A stretch of 34,949 bases of DNA from Oscillospiraceae bacterium (GTDB lineage Bacteria; Bacillota; Clostridia; Oscillospirales; Acutalibacteraceae). The DNA lies in NCBI GenBank assembly GCA_902791235.1, contig CADAUV010000009.1:1-34949 (forward strand). Direction: 5' to 3'. Every line of letters begins with the position of its first letter. The first letter of the stretch is position 1. Positions 1-7,347 of this stretch are shown one piece after another. The notes beneath the pieces are model-generated. The model worked only from the letters and a program-made list of their open reading frames with translations. It did not search any database and was not told the DNA's origin. Made by a program: the position numbers and the translations under genes.

Positions 1-1275
1 TGTCGTACCACCTGTGATATACATATAACCGTTTGAGTCAAGTCCGTCGCCGCCCGAGTCAACAGTGATTGTACCGCCCGAAATCTGGAGATAGCAGCTC
101 TCATCCGTATCCATCATAGCGCCGCCCTGCATACCGCCTTGCATATTGCCGCTCGGAGCTTCACCGCTCGGAGCTTCACCGCTCGGCATCTCGCCCATTG
201 CGGTTGCCTCAGCCGTAAGAGTATCGTCCGTTGTGCTTGCAGTTGCAGTGCCGAGTGCCTGCTGAGCATCAGTTGTGCTGCTTCCGCTTGAAGCATTCAC
301 TGCGTCATCGCTTGCAGTAATGTCAATTGTACCGCCTGCAAGATGAATCACATTACCCTCGATACCTTCGGTGCAGCTTTCAACTGTAACTGTGCCGTCG
401 GCAATTTTAACCGCCGAACTTGCGTGAATTGCGTCGTCCTCGGCATTGATTACCACTGTGCCGTCCTTTATATAAACATAGCCCTGAGCGCTGTCCTCAT
501 CATTATCGGCATGGATTGCGTCATTTGCCGCTGTTATGGTAATGCTTGCCTGTGTAATTCTTACGCTGTCATTCGCGTCAAGACCGTTTTTCTCCTCTGA
601 GGTGATATTGTAGGTACCGCCCGTAACCTTGAGGTCGTCCTTTGATGAAACCGCATGACCGTACTTCGCAGTAACCGAGAGCGTACCCTCGCCGTTTAAT
701 ACAAGGTCATCCTTTGAATATACCACTGCATTTACATTATTGTCATCAGTCTGAACGAAATCTGCTGAATTTGTGAGGGTATTGCTTGTGCCCTTTGCGC
801 TTGTGATGAATACCTTGTCAGCCTGCTTAACATAAATTGCCGCACTTGTTTCGCAGTTGATGTCAACGCCGCTGAGCACAAGCTGTACCTTCTCCGTGTC
901 CTGAGCCTCCACGATAATCTGCCCGTTAGTAAGGCTTCCCGAAAGCACATATACTCCCTCAGCCGTAATTGTAACGGTGTCGCCGTCGACTGTAACATTC
1001 TCGCCGTCCACGGCTGTGCCCGAGTCCTTGAGAGTTATTGTAGCCGTTACGCTGTCGTAACTTGAGTCAAGCTCCCTGTCCGTAAACATATCGCTTTCAT
1101 CTATAATGTCTTCAACCTTCGTACCCGTAAAGCTGATGTCGGTTGTACCGACGCTTGCCGTATTTGTTGTGAGGTTTGTACTCTCCTCAGCCGTCTTGGT
1201 ACATCCGTAAACTGTTGCAAGTAAGGCTACCGCAAACAGTACCGACAGTACCTTTTTCACTAAATTCTTTTTCAT
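1..1275 (-). CDS. Cthe_2159-like carbohydrate-binding lipoprotein, 3' end outside window
   Basis: The open frame runs from an ATG at 1275 to the window edge, so 425 residues are visible and the C-terminus is missing. An AAAGGAG-type ribosome binding site lies just upstream. The N-terminus is a lipoprotein signal peptide (MKKNLVKK, then a hydrophobic stretch ending VYGC), so the mature protein should be membrane-anchored outside the cell. The rest is rich in short beta-repeats of the type GGTxxI, DDAIHA and DGLDSNG, as in the Cthe_2159/DUF4353 family, which forms a beta-helix and has been linked to polysaccharide binding. A low-complexity insert rich in G, E, P, S and M (PSGEAPSGEAPSG then MQGG repeats) interrupts the repeats near residue 370. 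The family call rests on repeat style, so the function is inferred. Confidence 0.75.
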   Translation of the reverse strand, partial: MKKNLVKKVLSVLFAVALLATVYGCTKTAEESTNLTTNTASVGTTDISFTGTKVEDIIDESDMFTDRELDSSYDSVTATITLKDSGTAVDGENVTVDGDTVTITAEGVYVLSGSLTNGQIIVEAQDTEKVQLVLSGVDINCETSAAIYVKQADKVFITSAKGTSNTLTNSADFVQTDDNNVNAVVYSKDDLVLNGEGTLSVTAKYGHAVSSKDDLKVTGGTYNITSEEKNGLDANDSVRITQASITITAANDAIHADNDEDSAQGYVYIKDGTVVINAEDDAIHASSAVKIADGTVTVESCTEGIEGNVIHLAGGTIDITASDDAVNASSGSSTTDAQQALGTATASTTDDTLTAEATAMGEMPSGEAPSGEAPSGNMQGGMQGGAMMDTDESCYLQISGGTITVDSGGDGLDSNGYMYITGGTT

Positions 1276-1333
1276 ATCTGTTCTCCTTTGAGTAAAGTTT
1301 ATTTTGTTCGGTTACTTCCGATTACACTTTGTA

Positions 1334-1362
1334 TTTTACCCGAGAAATTTGAACAGGTAAAC
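1334..1362 (-). promoter_or_regulatory. Possible sigma-A promoter of the Cthe_2159-like gene
   Basis: Read on the minus strand, TTTACC (1357-1362) is followed after 17 bases by TAAAAT (1334-1339). This is 4/6 and 5/6 agreement with the consensus, about 60 bases before the ATG. Moderate support only. Confidence 0.35.
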
Positions 1363-1430
1363 TGTTTTTATTTAAGAATCTTGAAATATTGTAAACAGAG
1401 AAAGAACAATAAAAAAATGAAATTTTAACA

Positions 1431-1470
1431 TAAATAAGCGACTCTGCAATACTGCAAAGTCGCTTATTTA
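1431..1470 (-). terminator. Hairpin terminator after the wall-binding-repeat gene
   Basis: A 13-base arm starting TAAATAAGCGACT pairs with AGTCGCTTATTTA, with an inner TGC/GCA pairing after one mismatch. On the minus strand it is followed by a U-rich stretch. It lies 34 bases after the stop of the 1505-2356 gene and before the next gene on that strand. Confidence 0.65.
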
Positions 1471-1504
1471 TAGTAATTAATATCAGTATTTATTTATATT
1501 ATTA

Positions 1505-2356
1505 TTACGGATTCAGACAAGCGCCTGATGAATTGAATCTATAAACCTTACCTTTATATGTAAGGTTTGCCGTGCGCATTTTACCCGAAGCTTCAAAGTA
1601 ATACCAATATGCGCCCACCTTTACCCAGCCTGTCTTCATAGCGCCCGAGGTGTTAAAATAATACCACGAACCGTTAATGTTTCTCCAGCCTATAGCCATT
1701 GATTCGGCATCATTTGGCTCAAGCGGAGCAAAATAATACCACACGCCTTTAACCTGCTGCCAGCCTCTTGCAAGCTCGCCGCTTGACTTAAAGTACCACC
1801 AGTAACCGCTTTCATTTTTAACCCAACCCGTATGCATTGCGCCACTGTTTTCAAAAAGGTAATACTTTCCGTTTATCTGAGCAGCGCCGCCGCTGTACAT
1901 TACAAAGCTCTCGGTATTAAAATAATACCATTTATTATTGATTTTCTGCCATGCACTTGCAGCCCTTCCGCTCGGGAGCAGATAAAACCAATAATTTTCA
2001 CCACTCTCAGGGTCATTGAGCTGATACCATGATGACGTGAGCATTGCGCCGCTTTTTGAAAAAGCGTATAAAGTGTTTGCATCATCGTCATATAATACGG
2101 TATCGGAATACATTAAACCCTTGGCATCCTCGTCGGTTTCAAAATAATACCACTTACCGTCAATTTTATTCCAGCCTGTAACAGCGTTCCCATTGGCGTC
2201 ATAGTAAAACCAGAATGTATAATCCTTATTCGTTTCACTGTCGTGATACCTCTTGCTCACCCATCCCGTCTGTGCTGCGCCCGCAGTAAAGGTAAGCCCT
2301 GTAAAAGCGGACAGCGCCATAATAATGCTCAGAATAAAGCTGATTGTTTTTTTCAT
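1505..2356 (-). CDS. Secreted protein made of cell-wall-binding (choline-binding-like) repeats
   Basis: This 283-residue protein has a Sec signal peptide (MKKTISFILS, hydrophobic core, cleavage probably after the AGA near residue 28). The mature part consists almost wholly of degenerate 20-residue units of the pattern GW-x-K-x-x-G-x-WYYF-x-x-x-G-x-M-x-T, the Pfam CW_binding_1 / glucan-binding repeat type. No catalytic domain is seen. It ends in the cap YRFNSSGACLNP, shared with the larger protein at 15853-18150. A near-consensus promoter and AAGGAGG site precede it. Operator-like palindromes and a divergent XRE gene suggest it is repressed. Aromatic repeats of this kind bind choline in teichoic acids or glucans; which ligand applies here cannot be told from sequence. 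Confidence 0.85.
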   Translation of the reverse strand: MKKTISFILSIIMALSAFTGLTFTAGAAQTGWVSKRYHDSETNKDYTFWFYYDANGNAVTGWNKIDGKWYYFETDEDAKGLMYSDTVLYDDDANTLYAFSKSGAMLTSSWYQLNDPESGENYWFYLLPSGRAASAWQKINNKWYYFNTESFVMYSGGAAQINGKYYLFENSGAMHTGWVKNESGYWWYFKSSGELARGWQQVKGVWYYFAPLEPNDAESMAIGWRNINGSWYYFNTSGAMKTGWVKVGAYWYYFEASGKMRTANLTYKGKVYRFNSSGACLNP

Positions 2357-2385
2357 AAATAATACCTCCTTACTTCTGTAAATAT

Positions 2386-2414
2386 ATTATATCTGTATTA
2401 CAGATAAATGTCAA
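2386..2414 (-). promoter_or_regulatory. Consensus promoter of the wall-binding-repeat gene
   Basis: On the minus strand, TTGACA (2409-2414), a 17-base spacer and TATAAT (2386-2391) match the sigma-A consensus exactly. A 17-base palindrome covers the spacer and part of the -10 box, so a protein bound there would block RNA polymerase. Confidence 0.8.
2390..2406. promoter_or_regulatory. Putative operator 1 (perfect palindrome)
   Basis: TATCTGTA-T-TACAGATA is a perfect 17-base palindrome. It lies between the -35 and -10 boxes of the minus-strand promoter and 50 bases before the divergent XRE gene. It is the likely site for that regulator (inference). Confidence 0.6.
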
Positions 2415-2431
2415 TATCTGTTTAAAAGATA
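2415..2431. promoter_or_regulatory. Putative operator 2 (related palindrome)
   Basis: TATCTGTTTAAAAGATA matches operator 1 at 14 of 17 positions and keeps the TATCT/AGATA arms. The two centres are 25 bases apart. This site abuts the upstream edge of the -35 box. Confidence 0.5.
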
Positions 2432-2455
2432 ATTCATAATAATAGCGGTGATATT

Positions 2456-2656
2456 ATGATTTTTCCCAATATAAAAAACTTAAGAGAAGATAACGACTAT
2501 AAGCAAAGGGAGCTTGCCGAATATCTGAACGTATCGCAGAATACCTACTCGCAATACGAGAACGGAGTTATTGAGCTTACTGCCTCAACACTGATTAAGC
2601 TTGCAAAATTCTACAATGTAAGCGTTGATTATCTTCTCGGTCTGACAGATGAATAA
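2456..2656 (+). CDS. Small XRE-family transcriptional regulator
   Basis: The 66-residue protein is a single helix-turn-helix domain of the XRE/Cro-C1 type. It contains KNLREDNDYKQRELAEYLNV, then SQNTYSQYENG (recognition helix) and a closing YLLGLTDE, typical of minimal Firmicutes SinR/Xre-like proteins. There is no C-terminal sensor or dimerisation domain. The ATG at 2456 has a weak GGTGAT-like ribosome binding site. The gene is divergent from the wall-binding-repeat gene, with 99 bases between starts, and the shared region carries two palindromes. The simplest reading is a local repressor that also controls itself. The ligand or signal is unknown. Confidence 0.9.
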   Translation: MIFPNIKNLREDNDYKQRELAEYLNVSQNTYSQYENGVIELTASTLIKLAKFYNVSVDYLLGLTDE

Positions 2657-2661
2657 AACAG

Positions 2662-2699
2662 AAACGCCGCTGAAAACACAAATGCTTTCAGCGGCGTTT
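2662..2699. terminator. Bidirectional terminator between XRE gene and kdgA
   Basis: A perfect 14-base stem (AAACGCCGCTGAAA with TTTCAGCGGCGTTT) with a 10-base loop sits between two convergent genes, with T-rich flanks in both directions. Confidence 0.85.
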
Positions 2700-2705
2700 G
2701 ATTTA

Positions 2706-3362
2706 TTATTTAGCCATTTCAGCCCTTGCTTCCTTGATTCTTTCAACAAAGAGCTTTCCTGTTTCGGTGATTTTTTCATACTCGCCCGTCTTAGCGCCTG
2801 CCGTAAGACTTGAGCCTGCGCCGACAGCGATTGCACCTGCCTTAATCCAGTCCTTGACATTGTCCACATCAACGCCGCCCGAAGGCATCATTACAGCGTG
2901 AGGGATAGGACCGTGAATATCCTTGATAAATCTCGGACCTGCGAGGTCGCCCGGAAATACCTTAAGCACATCAGCGCCGCACTCCATAGCCTGAACAGCC
3001 TCGGTAGGAGTATAGATACCCGGCATTGACGGCACGCCGTAGCGATTACAGCACTTAACTGTTTCAGGGTCGAAATAAGGTGCAACGATGTACTCAGCGC
3101 CTGCAAGAATTGCAATTCTTGCTGTTGCGGCGTCCATAACCGTACCTGCGCCGATGATGATTTCGCCTGAATTGTACTTAGCCCTCATAGCCTCAATAAG
3201 CTTGTCAGCGTGAGGAACCGTAAAGGTAAGCTCGATAGCGGCAACGCCGCCTGCGATACAGGCGTCAGTGATTTTCTCAGCCTGTTCAATTGAGGTCGCG
3301 CGCACTACTGCAACGATACCAACCTCCTGAATTTTAGCAAGGGTTTCAATCTTATTACTCAT
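2706..3362 (-). CDS. kdgA: 2-keto-3-deoxy-6-phosphogluconate (KDPG) aldolase
   Basis: This 218-residue class I aldolase should split KDPG into pyruvate and glyceraldehyde-3-phosphate, the last step of hexuronate breakdown. The family motifs are in order: GIVAVVRA with Arg21, AIELTFTVPHAD with the catalytic Glu44, GAGTVMDA, and LKVFPGDLAGP with the Schiff-base Lys134, then the phosphate-binding MPSGGV near residue 160. The length fits the family (about 205-220). It has an AGGAG ribosome binding site and is the last gene of the uxaC-kdgK-kdgA set. The 210-base gap to kdgK is filled by a repeat element rather than an obvious promoter. Such enzymes often also act on 4-hydroxy-2-oxoglutarate. Confidence 0.93.
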   Translation of the reverse strand: MSNKIETLAKIQEVGIVAVVRATSIEQAEKITDACIAGGVAAIELTFTVPHADKLIEAMRAKYNSGEIIIGAGTVMDAATARIAILAGAEYIVAPYFDPETVKCCNRYGVPSMPGIYTPTEAVQAMECGADVLKVFPGDLAGPRFIKDIHGPIPHAVMMPSGGVDVDNVKDWIKAGAIAVGAGSSLTAGAKTGEYEKITETGKLFVERIKEARAEMAK

Positions 3363-3404
3363 AATATTTCTCCTATTAATTATTCTTTCAATTTATTTCG
3401 CCGT

Positions 3405-3447
3405 AAAGGTACTCGACCGAGCGGAATTAAAACCGTAACGCAGCATT
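3405..3447. repeat. 43-base direct repeat, copy 1
   Basis: Identical over 43 bases to 3512-3554 (begins AAAGGTACTCGACCGAGCGG, ends CGTAACGCAGCATT). It lies between kdgK and kdgA. Two copies separated by 64 bases do not make a CRISPR. Confidence 0.9.
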
Positions 3448-3483
3448 TCAAAACCGAAGTTATTTTTTCGTAAGGCAAGGCTT

Positions 3484-3511
3484 GGGTTTAATTCTGTCGA
3501 CGGGAGTGTAC
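3484..3511. repeat. Imperfect inverted partner of the 43-base repeat
   Basis: The segment starting GGGTTTAATTC is an imperfect inverse of the GAATTAAAACC part of the direct repeat. It sits immediately before copy 2, so the pair could fold as a stem whose outer arms are GGTTTAATTC and GAATTAAAACC. The inner part pairs poorly. Confidence 0.5.
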
Positions 3512-3554
3512 AAAGGTACTCGACCGAGCGGAATTAAAACCGTAACGCAGCATT
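3512..3554. repeat. 43-base direct repeat, copy 2
   Basis: Second perfect copy of 3405-3447, ending 19 bases before the kdgK stop codon. Offset between copies is 107 bases. Confidence 0.9.
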
Positions 3555-3572
3555 ACGGAAAAAGAACGAGGT

Positions 3573-4670
3573 TTATCTTTGTACGCGTGCGCCTGCACCG
3601 TTTACCTTTGCCTCAACCTCTTTAAGCGAAGCCATTGAGGTATCGCCGGGTGTTGTCATTGCGAGAGCACCGTGAACGACGCCGTAATTGACAGCTTTCT
3701 GCGGGTCCTGATAGGTCATAAGACCGTATACAAGACCTGATGCGAAGGAGTCGCCGCCGCCTACGCGGTCAAGAATTTCAAGTCCGGGGTACTCGAGTGA
3801 ATTATAGATTTTGCCGTCAGCCCAGCAGATTGCCTTCCAGTCGTTGACTGTTGCGGTTTTTACTGTTCTGAGGGTTGTTGCGATAACCTTGAAGTTAGGG
3901 TATGCCTTTGTAACGGTTTCAATCATCTTATAATAGCCGTCCATATTAAGCTCTTTAAGGTCGGCATCGTTGCCCTCAACCTCAAAGCCGAGAGAGGCGG
4001 TAAAGTCCTCCTCGTTGCCTATCATAACATCGACATATCTGGCAATCTCACGGTTAACCTCCTGAGCCTTTGCCTGACCGCCGATATCCTTCCAGAGCGA
4101 CGGACGGTAGTTAAGGTCATAGGAAACAATCGTACCGTACTGCTTAGCCTTTTTAACAGCTTCTATAACGGTCTGTGCGGCAGTTTCGGAAAGAGCGGCA
4201 TAAATACCGCCTGTATGAAGCCAGCGCACGCCGAGCGTTCCGAAGATATAATCCCAGTCGATATCACCGGGCTTGAGCTGTGAAGCGGCGGTATTGCCCC
4301 TGTCAGAAGCGCCGACTGCGCCGCGGATACCAAAGCCGCGCTCGGTAAAATTAATACCGTTTCTTACAGTCCTGCCGATACCGTCGTACGGCACCCATTT
4401 TATAAGGGAGGTGTCAACACCGCCCTGAAGGATTAAATCCTCCATAAGATAGCCGATTTCATTCTCGGCAAAAGCGGTTACAACCGAGGTCTTTAAGCCG
4501 AAGCAACGGCGAAGTCCTCTTGCGACATTGTATTCGCCGCCGCCCTCCCATGCACGGAATGAGCGCGCGGTCTTAATCCTGCCCTCACCCGGGTCAAGCC
4601 TTAACATAATCTCACCAAGTGAAATTTCGTCGAAGGTACATTCCTCTTTAGGTCTGAGTTTTAAATCCAT
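3573..4670 (-). CDS. kdgK: 2-keto-3-deoxygluconate kinase (PfkB family)
   Basis: A 365-residue ribokinase/PfkB-type sugar kinase. It shows an N-terminal GEIMLRLDPGEG, the substrate-side WEGGGEYNVARGL (residues 41-53) and the C-terminal anion-hole motif GGGDSF (304-309) with catalytic Asp307. Phosphorylation of 2-keto-3-deoxygluconate is inferred from its place between uxaC and kdgA, whose enzymes flank that step. It starts 15 bases after the uxaC stop, so the two are co-transcribed and probably translated together. It is longer than the E. coli enzyme (about 310 residues), with extra N-terminal and mid-protein residues. Substrate is inferred; other PfkB sugars are possible. Confidence 0.85.
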   Translation of the reverse strand: MDLKLRPKEECTFDEISLGEIMLRLDPGEGRIKTARSFRAWEGGGEYNVARGLRRCFGLKTSVVTAFAENEIGYLMEDLILQGGVDTSLIKWVPYDGIGRTVRNGINFTERGFGIRGAVGASDRGNTAASQLKPGDIDWDYIFGTLGVRWLHTGGIYAALSETAAQTVIEAVKKAKQYGTIVSYDLNYRPSLWKDIGGQAKAQEVNREIARYVDVMIGNEEDFTASLGFEVEGNDADLKELNMDGYYKMIETVTKAYPNFKVIATTLRTVKTATVNDWKAICWADGKIYNSLEYPGLEILDRVGGGDSFASGLVYGLMTYQDPQKAVNYGVVHGALAMTTPGDTSMASLKEVEAKVNGAGARVQR

Positions 4671-4685
4671 TTGATTTTCCTCCGT

Positions 4686-6086
4686 TTATTTAAAATTAAA
4701 ATAATTTACAGCGTTGTTATATGAGATGCCCTGTACAATCTCCTTGAGCATATCCTCATCATCGGCATACCAGCCGTCCTCAACCCATCTTCCGATAAGA
4801 CGGCACATAATACGCCTGAAATACTCGTGTCTGCCGTAGGAGGTAAAGGAACGCGAATCGGTTTCCATACCTATAAACTTACCGAGCGCACCGAGATTGC
4901 CGAGGGATTTCATCTGATTTGTCATACCGTCCATAGTGTCAAGGAACCACCACGCAGGGCCGAACTGCACCTTGGAGTCAGCGTCGCTTGACTGGAAATT
5001 ACCGAGCATTGTAGCAAGAACGGTATTATCCTTATCGTTAAGATTAAACAGAATCGTCTTGGGAAGCTTATTGTTCTTATTAAGCGCGTCGAGCATACGG
5101 GAAAGCGGCTGCGCAATCTCCCTGTCGCCGACTGAATCGAAGCCTGTGTCAGCACCGAGCTTATTAAACATAAGGGTATTATTATTCCTCATTGCGCCGA
5201 TATGGACCTCCATAGCCCAGCCAAGCTCACAGTATTTTTCGCCGAGAGCCGTCATAATCGGAGTCTGATATTTCTTGCACTCCTCATCGCTGACAGGCTC
5301 GCCGTTCATAGCTCTTTTGAAAATCTCTTCAATCTCCTCGGGCTTTGCCTCGATATACGGAGGGCAATCAAACGCCTGGTCGGAAACGCAGCAGCCAACC
5401 TCATTAAAGTAGTCGGCTCTTTTAAGAAGCGCAGTTATAACATCCTTATACGACCTGATTTCAACGCCCGAAACCTCGCCGAGCGTACGGATATAATCCG
5501 GAAAGCCGTCAAGATTTGCATTAAGCGCCCTGTCGGGACGGAAGCTCGGAAGGACGGAAAAAGAGAGGTTTTCCTCCTTTAAAAGCTTATGATATTTAAG
5601 GTCGTCCACAGGGTCATCAGTGGTACAGACATATTTTACATTGCTGTTTGCAATAAGCGCACGCGGCGAAAAATCACCGTTTTTTATCGCCTCATTTGCA
5701 CGGTCGTAAATCTCGTCAGCCGTGCGTGCGTTAAGAGGAGTATCAATACCGAAATATCTCTGAAGCTCAATATGCGCCCAGTGATAAAGCGGATTTCCGA
5801 TACAGTACTGAAGCGCATAAGCAAATTTTTCAAACTTCTCGCGCGGCGCGGCGTCGCCCGTACAGTACCTCTCCTCAACACCGCAGCTTCGCATAGCGCG
5901 CCACTTATAATGGTCGCCCGAAAGCCAGATGCCCGTTATATTTTCATACGGCTTATTCTCAAAAATCTCCTTAGGACTTAAATGGCAGTGATAATCACAG
6001 ATTGGCATATCCTTCGCAAAATCGTGAAAAAGATGCCTTGCCGTCGGTGTATCAAGCAAAAAGTCCCTGTCCATAAAAGAATTCAT
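4686..6086 (-). CDS. uxaC: Glucuronate (uronate) isomerase
   Basis: This 466-residue protein matches UxaC in length (E. coli about 470) and motifs: the metal-binding CDYHCHLSPKEI near residues 30-41, CTTDDP, LPSFRPDR and the late EVHIGAMRNNN. It converts D-glucuronate to D-fructuronate or D-galacturonate to D-tagaturonate, the first step of hexuronate use in the cytoplasm. It is the first gene of the uxaC-kdgK-kdgA operon and has its own promoter (6117-6145) with a modest AGAGG site before the ATG. The genes for the next steps (uxuA/uxuB or uxaA/uxaB) are not in the window. Confidence 0.95.
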   Translation of the reverse strand: MNSFMDRDFLLDTPTARHLFHDFAKDMPICDYHCHLSPKEIFENKPYENITGIWLSGDHYKWRAMRSCGVEERYCTGDAAPREKFEKFAYALQYCIGNPLYHWAHIELQRYFGIDTPLNARTADEIYDRANEAIKNGDFSPRALIANSNVKYVCTTDDPVDDLKYHKLLKEENLSFSVLPSFRPDRALNANLDGFPDYIRTLGEVSGVEIRSYKDVITALLKRADYFNEVGCCVSDQAFDCPPYIEAKPEEIEEIFKRAMNGEPVSDEECKKYQTPIMTALGEKYCELGWAMEVHIGAMRNNNTLMFNKLGADTGFDSVGDREIAQPLSRMLDALNKNNKLPKTILFNLNDKDNTVLATMLGNFQSSDADSKVQFGPAWWFLDTMDGMTNQMKSLGNLGALGKFIGMETDSRSFTSYGRHEYFRRIMCRLIGRWVEDGWYADDEDMLKEIVQGISYNNAVNYFNFK

Positions 6087-6116
6087 AATTTAACCTCTGA
6101 ACATTTAATCAAAGTA

Positions 6117-6145
6117 ATTATATACCTATATTATTTTCATTTCAA
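6117..6145 (-). promoter_or_regulatory. Promoter of the uxaC operon
   Basis: On the minus strand TTGAAA (6140-6145), 17 bases, then TATAAT (6117-6122). It lies between the rpsR terminator and the uxaC start, 31 bases before the ATG. Confidence 0.65.
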
Positions 6146-6164
6146 TAATTAATTAATAATAATA

Positions 6165-6200
6165 TAAAAAAATCCCCTGCACACACAAGTATGCAGGGTG
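6165..6200 (-). terminator. Terminator of the rpsF-ssb-rpsR operon
   Basis: A CCCTGCA/TGCAGGG stem (arms 6192-6198 and 6175-6181) is followed on the minus strand by a run of T (6165-6173). It lies just after the rpsR stop. Confidence 0.85.
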
Positions 6201-6210
6201 ATTTGCATAA

Positions 6211-6456
6211 TTAATCCGAAACATACGGAAGAAGTGCAAGGTGTCTTGCTCTCTTGATAGCTGTTGTAAGCTCTCTCTGATGCTTTGCACATGTTCCTGT
6301 AACTCTGCGAGGAAGAATCTTTGACCTCTCAGAAACAAATCTTCTGAGCTGAGAAACATCCTTATAGTCGATTGACTCAACCTTATCTACGCAGAAAACA
6401 CAAACCTTCTTGCGACCCTTACGGGGACCGCCGGCTTTGTTGTTATTGTATGCCAT
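6211..6456 (-). CDS. rpsR: 30S ribosomal protein S18
   Basis: The 81-residue protein carries the S18 signature ([20 protein letters not shown], then [15 protein letters not shown]). It pairs with S6 on the platform of the 30S subunit. The CVFC pair near residue 19 and the later Cys/His pair look like the zinc-binding version found in many Clostridia. It is the last gene of rpsF-ssb-rpsR, starting 21 bases after ssb, and is followed by a terminator. Confidence 0.97.
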   Translation of the reverse strand: MAYNNNKAGGPRKGRKKVCVFCVDKVESIDYKDVSQLRRFVSERSKILPRRVTGTCAKHQRELTTAIKRARHLALLPYVSD

Positions 6457-6477
6457 AGTTAGTTTCCTCCTTAAAAA

Positions 6478-6909
6478 TTAGAACGGTAAATCGTCATCAT
6501 CGTCAACGATTTCTTCAAAATCCGAATTATCGGCACTTGCATAGCTCGGTGCCGGCTGTGAGAATGCAGGATTTACTGTACCGCTTTCTGCTTTCGAACC
6601 GCAGAAGGATACATTATTTGCAACAACTGTTACAGACTTTCTCTTGTTTCCGCTGTTATCGGTAAAGTTATCTGTCTGAATACTGCCCTCAACGGCAATC
6701 ATAGAACCCTTATGGAAATAACGGGATACAAATTCTGCAGTCTGTCTCCATGCGGTTACATCAATGAAGTCCGCTTTTCTTTCCTCGCCTGCACGCTGAA
6801 AATTCCTGTCAACTGCAATCTGGAAACGAACAACCGAAACGCCGCTCGGAGTCTGTCTGAGCTCGGGCTCAAAAGTAAGCCTGCCCATCAGCGCTACCAT
6901 ATTAATCAT
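6478..6909 (-). CDS. ssb: Single-stranded DNA-binding protein
   Basis: A 143-residue SSB. It has an N-terminal OB-fold (MINMVALMGRLTFEPELR, RFQIAVDRN, DFIDVTAWRQTAEFV) and a disordered linker. The acidic tip DDDDLPF recruits replication and repair partners. It binds ssDNA as a tetramer. It sits between rpsF and rpsR, the usual Firmicutes arrangement, with a 14-base gap from rpsF. Confidence 0.97.
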   Translation of the reverse strand: MINMVALMGRLTFEPELRQTPSGVSVVRFQIAVDRNFQRAGEERKADFIDVTAWRQTAEFVSRYFHKGSMIAVEGSIQTDNFTDNSGNKRKSVTVVANNVSFCGSKAESGTVNPAFSQPAPSYASADNSDFEEIVDDDDDLPF

Positions 6910-6923
6910 ATCTGCTCCTCCTC

Positions 6924-7223
6924 TTATTCGCCCTTAGCGATAATGAGCGAACGAAGAACGCCGTCTGTAATATTGATTACACGGTCAAGCTCAGCAGGGA
7001 AGCTGTCTTCGCTTGAGAAATCAACTACTACATAATAGCCCTCAGTCTCATAGTTGATAGGATATGCGAGCTTGCGCTTGCCCCATACATCTACTTCGCC
7101 AAGAGTGCCATTCTTTTCGATGAGGTCTGTAAACTTATTCTTAAGACCCTCTACTGCATCCTCTCCGTTCTTGAGAGAGAAAACCATTACGACTTCGTAA
7201 TTTCTTAATGCCATCTTGTGCAC
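6924..7223 (-). CDS. rpsF: 30S ribosomal protein S6
   Basis: A 99-residue S6 protein: RNYEVVMVFSLKNGED at the N-terminus, then VDVWGKRKLAYPINYETEGYY and the C-terminal GVLRSLIIAK. S6 binds S18 and 16S rRNA on the 30S platform. It has a strong AGGAGGTG ribosome binding site and is the first gene of rpsF-ssb-rpsR. The 5' leader can form two hairpins that may serve S6:S18 feedback control. Confidence 0.97.
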   Translation of the reverse strand: MHKMALRNYEVVMVFSLKNGEDAVEGLKNKFTDLIEKNGTLGEVDVWGKRKLAYPINYETEGYYVVVDFSSEDSFPAELDRVINITDGVLRSLIIAKGE

Positions 7224-7297
7224 CTCCTTCTGGTCATTTGGCCCGATATCTCCTCGGGCAAGGATATTGGCTTATAAAAACCTTTACAAGCCTAAGT
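7224..7297 (-). promoter_or_regulatory. Probable S6:S18 autoregulatory mRNA leader
   Basis: The rpsF 5' untranslated RNA contains a GGCTT...AAGCC stem and a GCCCG...CGGGC stem directly before the ribosome binding site, with CCG trinucleotides in the second. Bacterial rpsF leaders that bind the S6:S18 complex have a conserved CCG, so this placement fits. I did not verify the full consensus. Confidence 0.45.
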
Positions 7298-7326
7298 ATT
7301 ATATCAATTAAAATGCCCGATGTCAA
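7298..7326 (-). promoter_or_regulatory. Consensus promoter of rpsF-ssb-rpsR
   Basis: TTGACA (7321-7326), a 17-base spacer and TATAAT (7298-7303) on the minus strand, a perfect sigma-A match. It begins 22 bases after the stop of the upstream HAD gene. Confidence 0.88.
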
Positions 7327-7347
7327 GCATTTAATTGTTATAAGCTG

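Noticed and set aside
1355..1365. CAGTTTACCTG-like element shared with 18170-18181 before two surface genes
   Set aside because: At 1355 it overlaps a -35 box; at 18170 it lies in the transcribed leader. The positions differ too much to argue a common operator.
3405..3554. Direct repeats read as a CRISPR
   Set aside because: Only two copies, 43 bases long with a 64-base spacer, an internal inverted partner and no cas genes.
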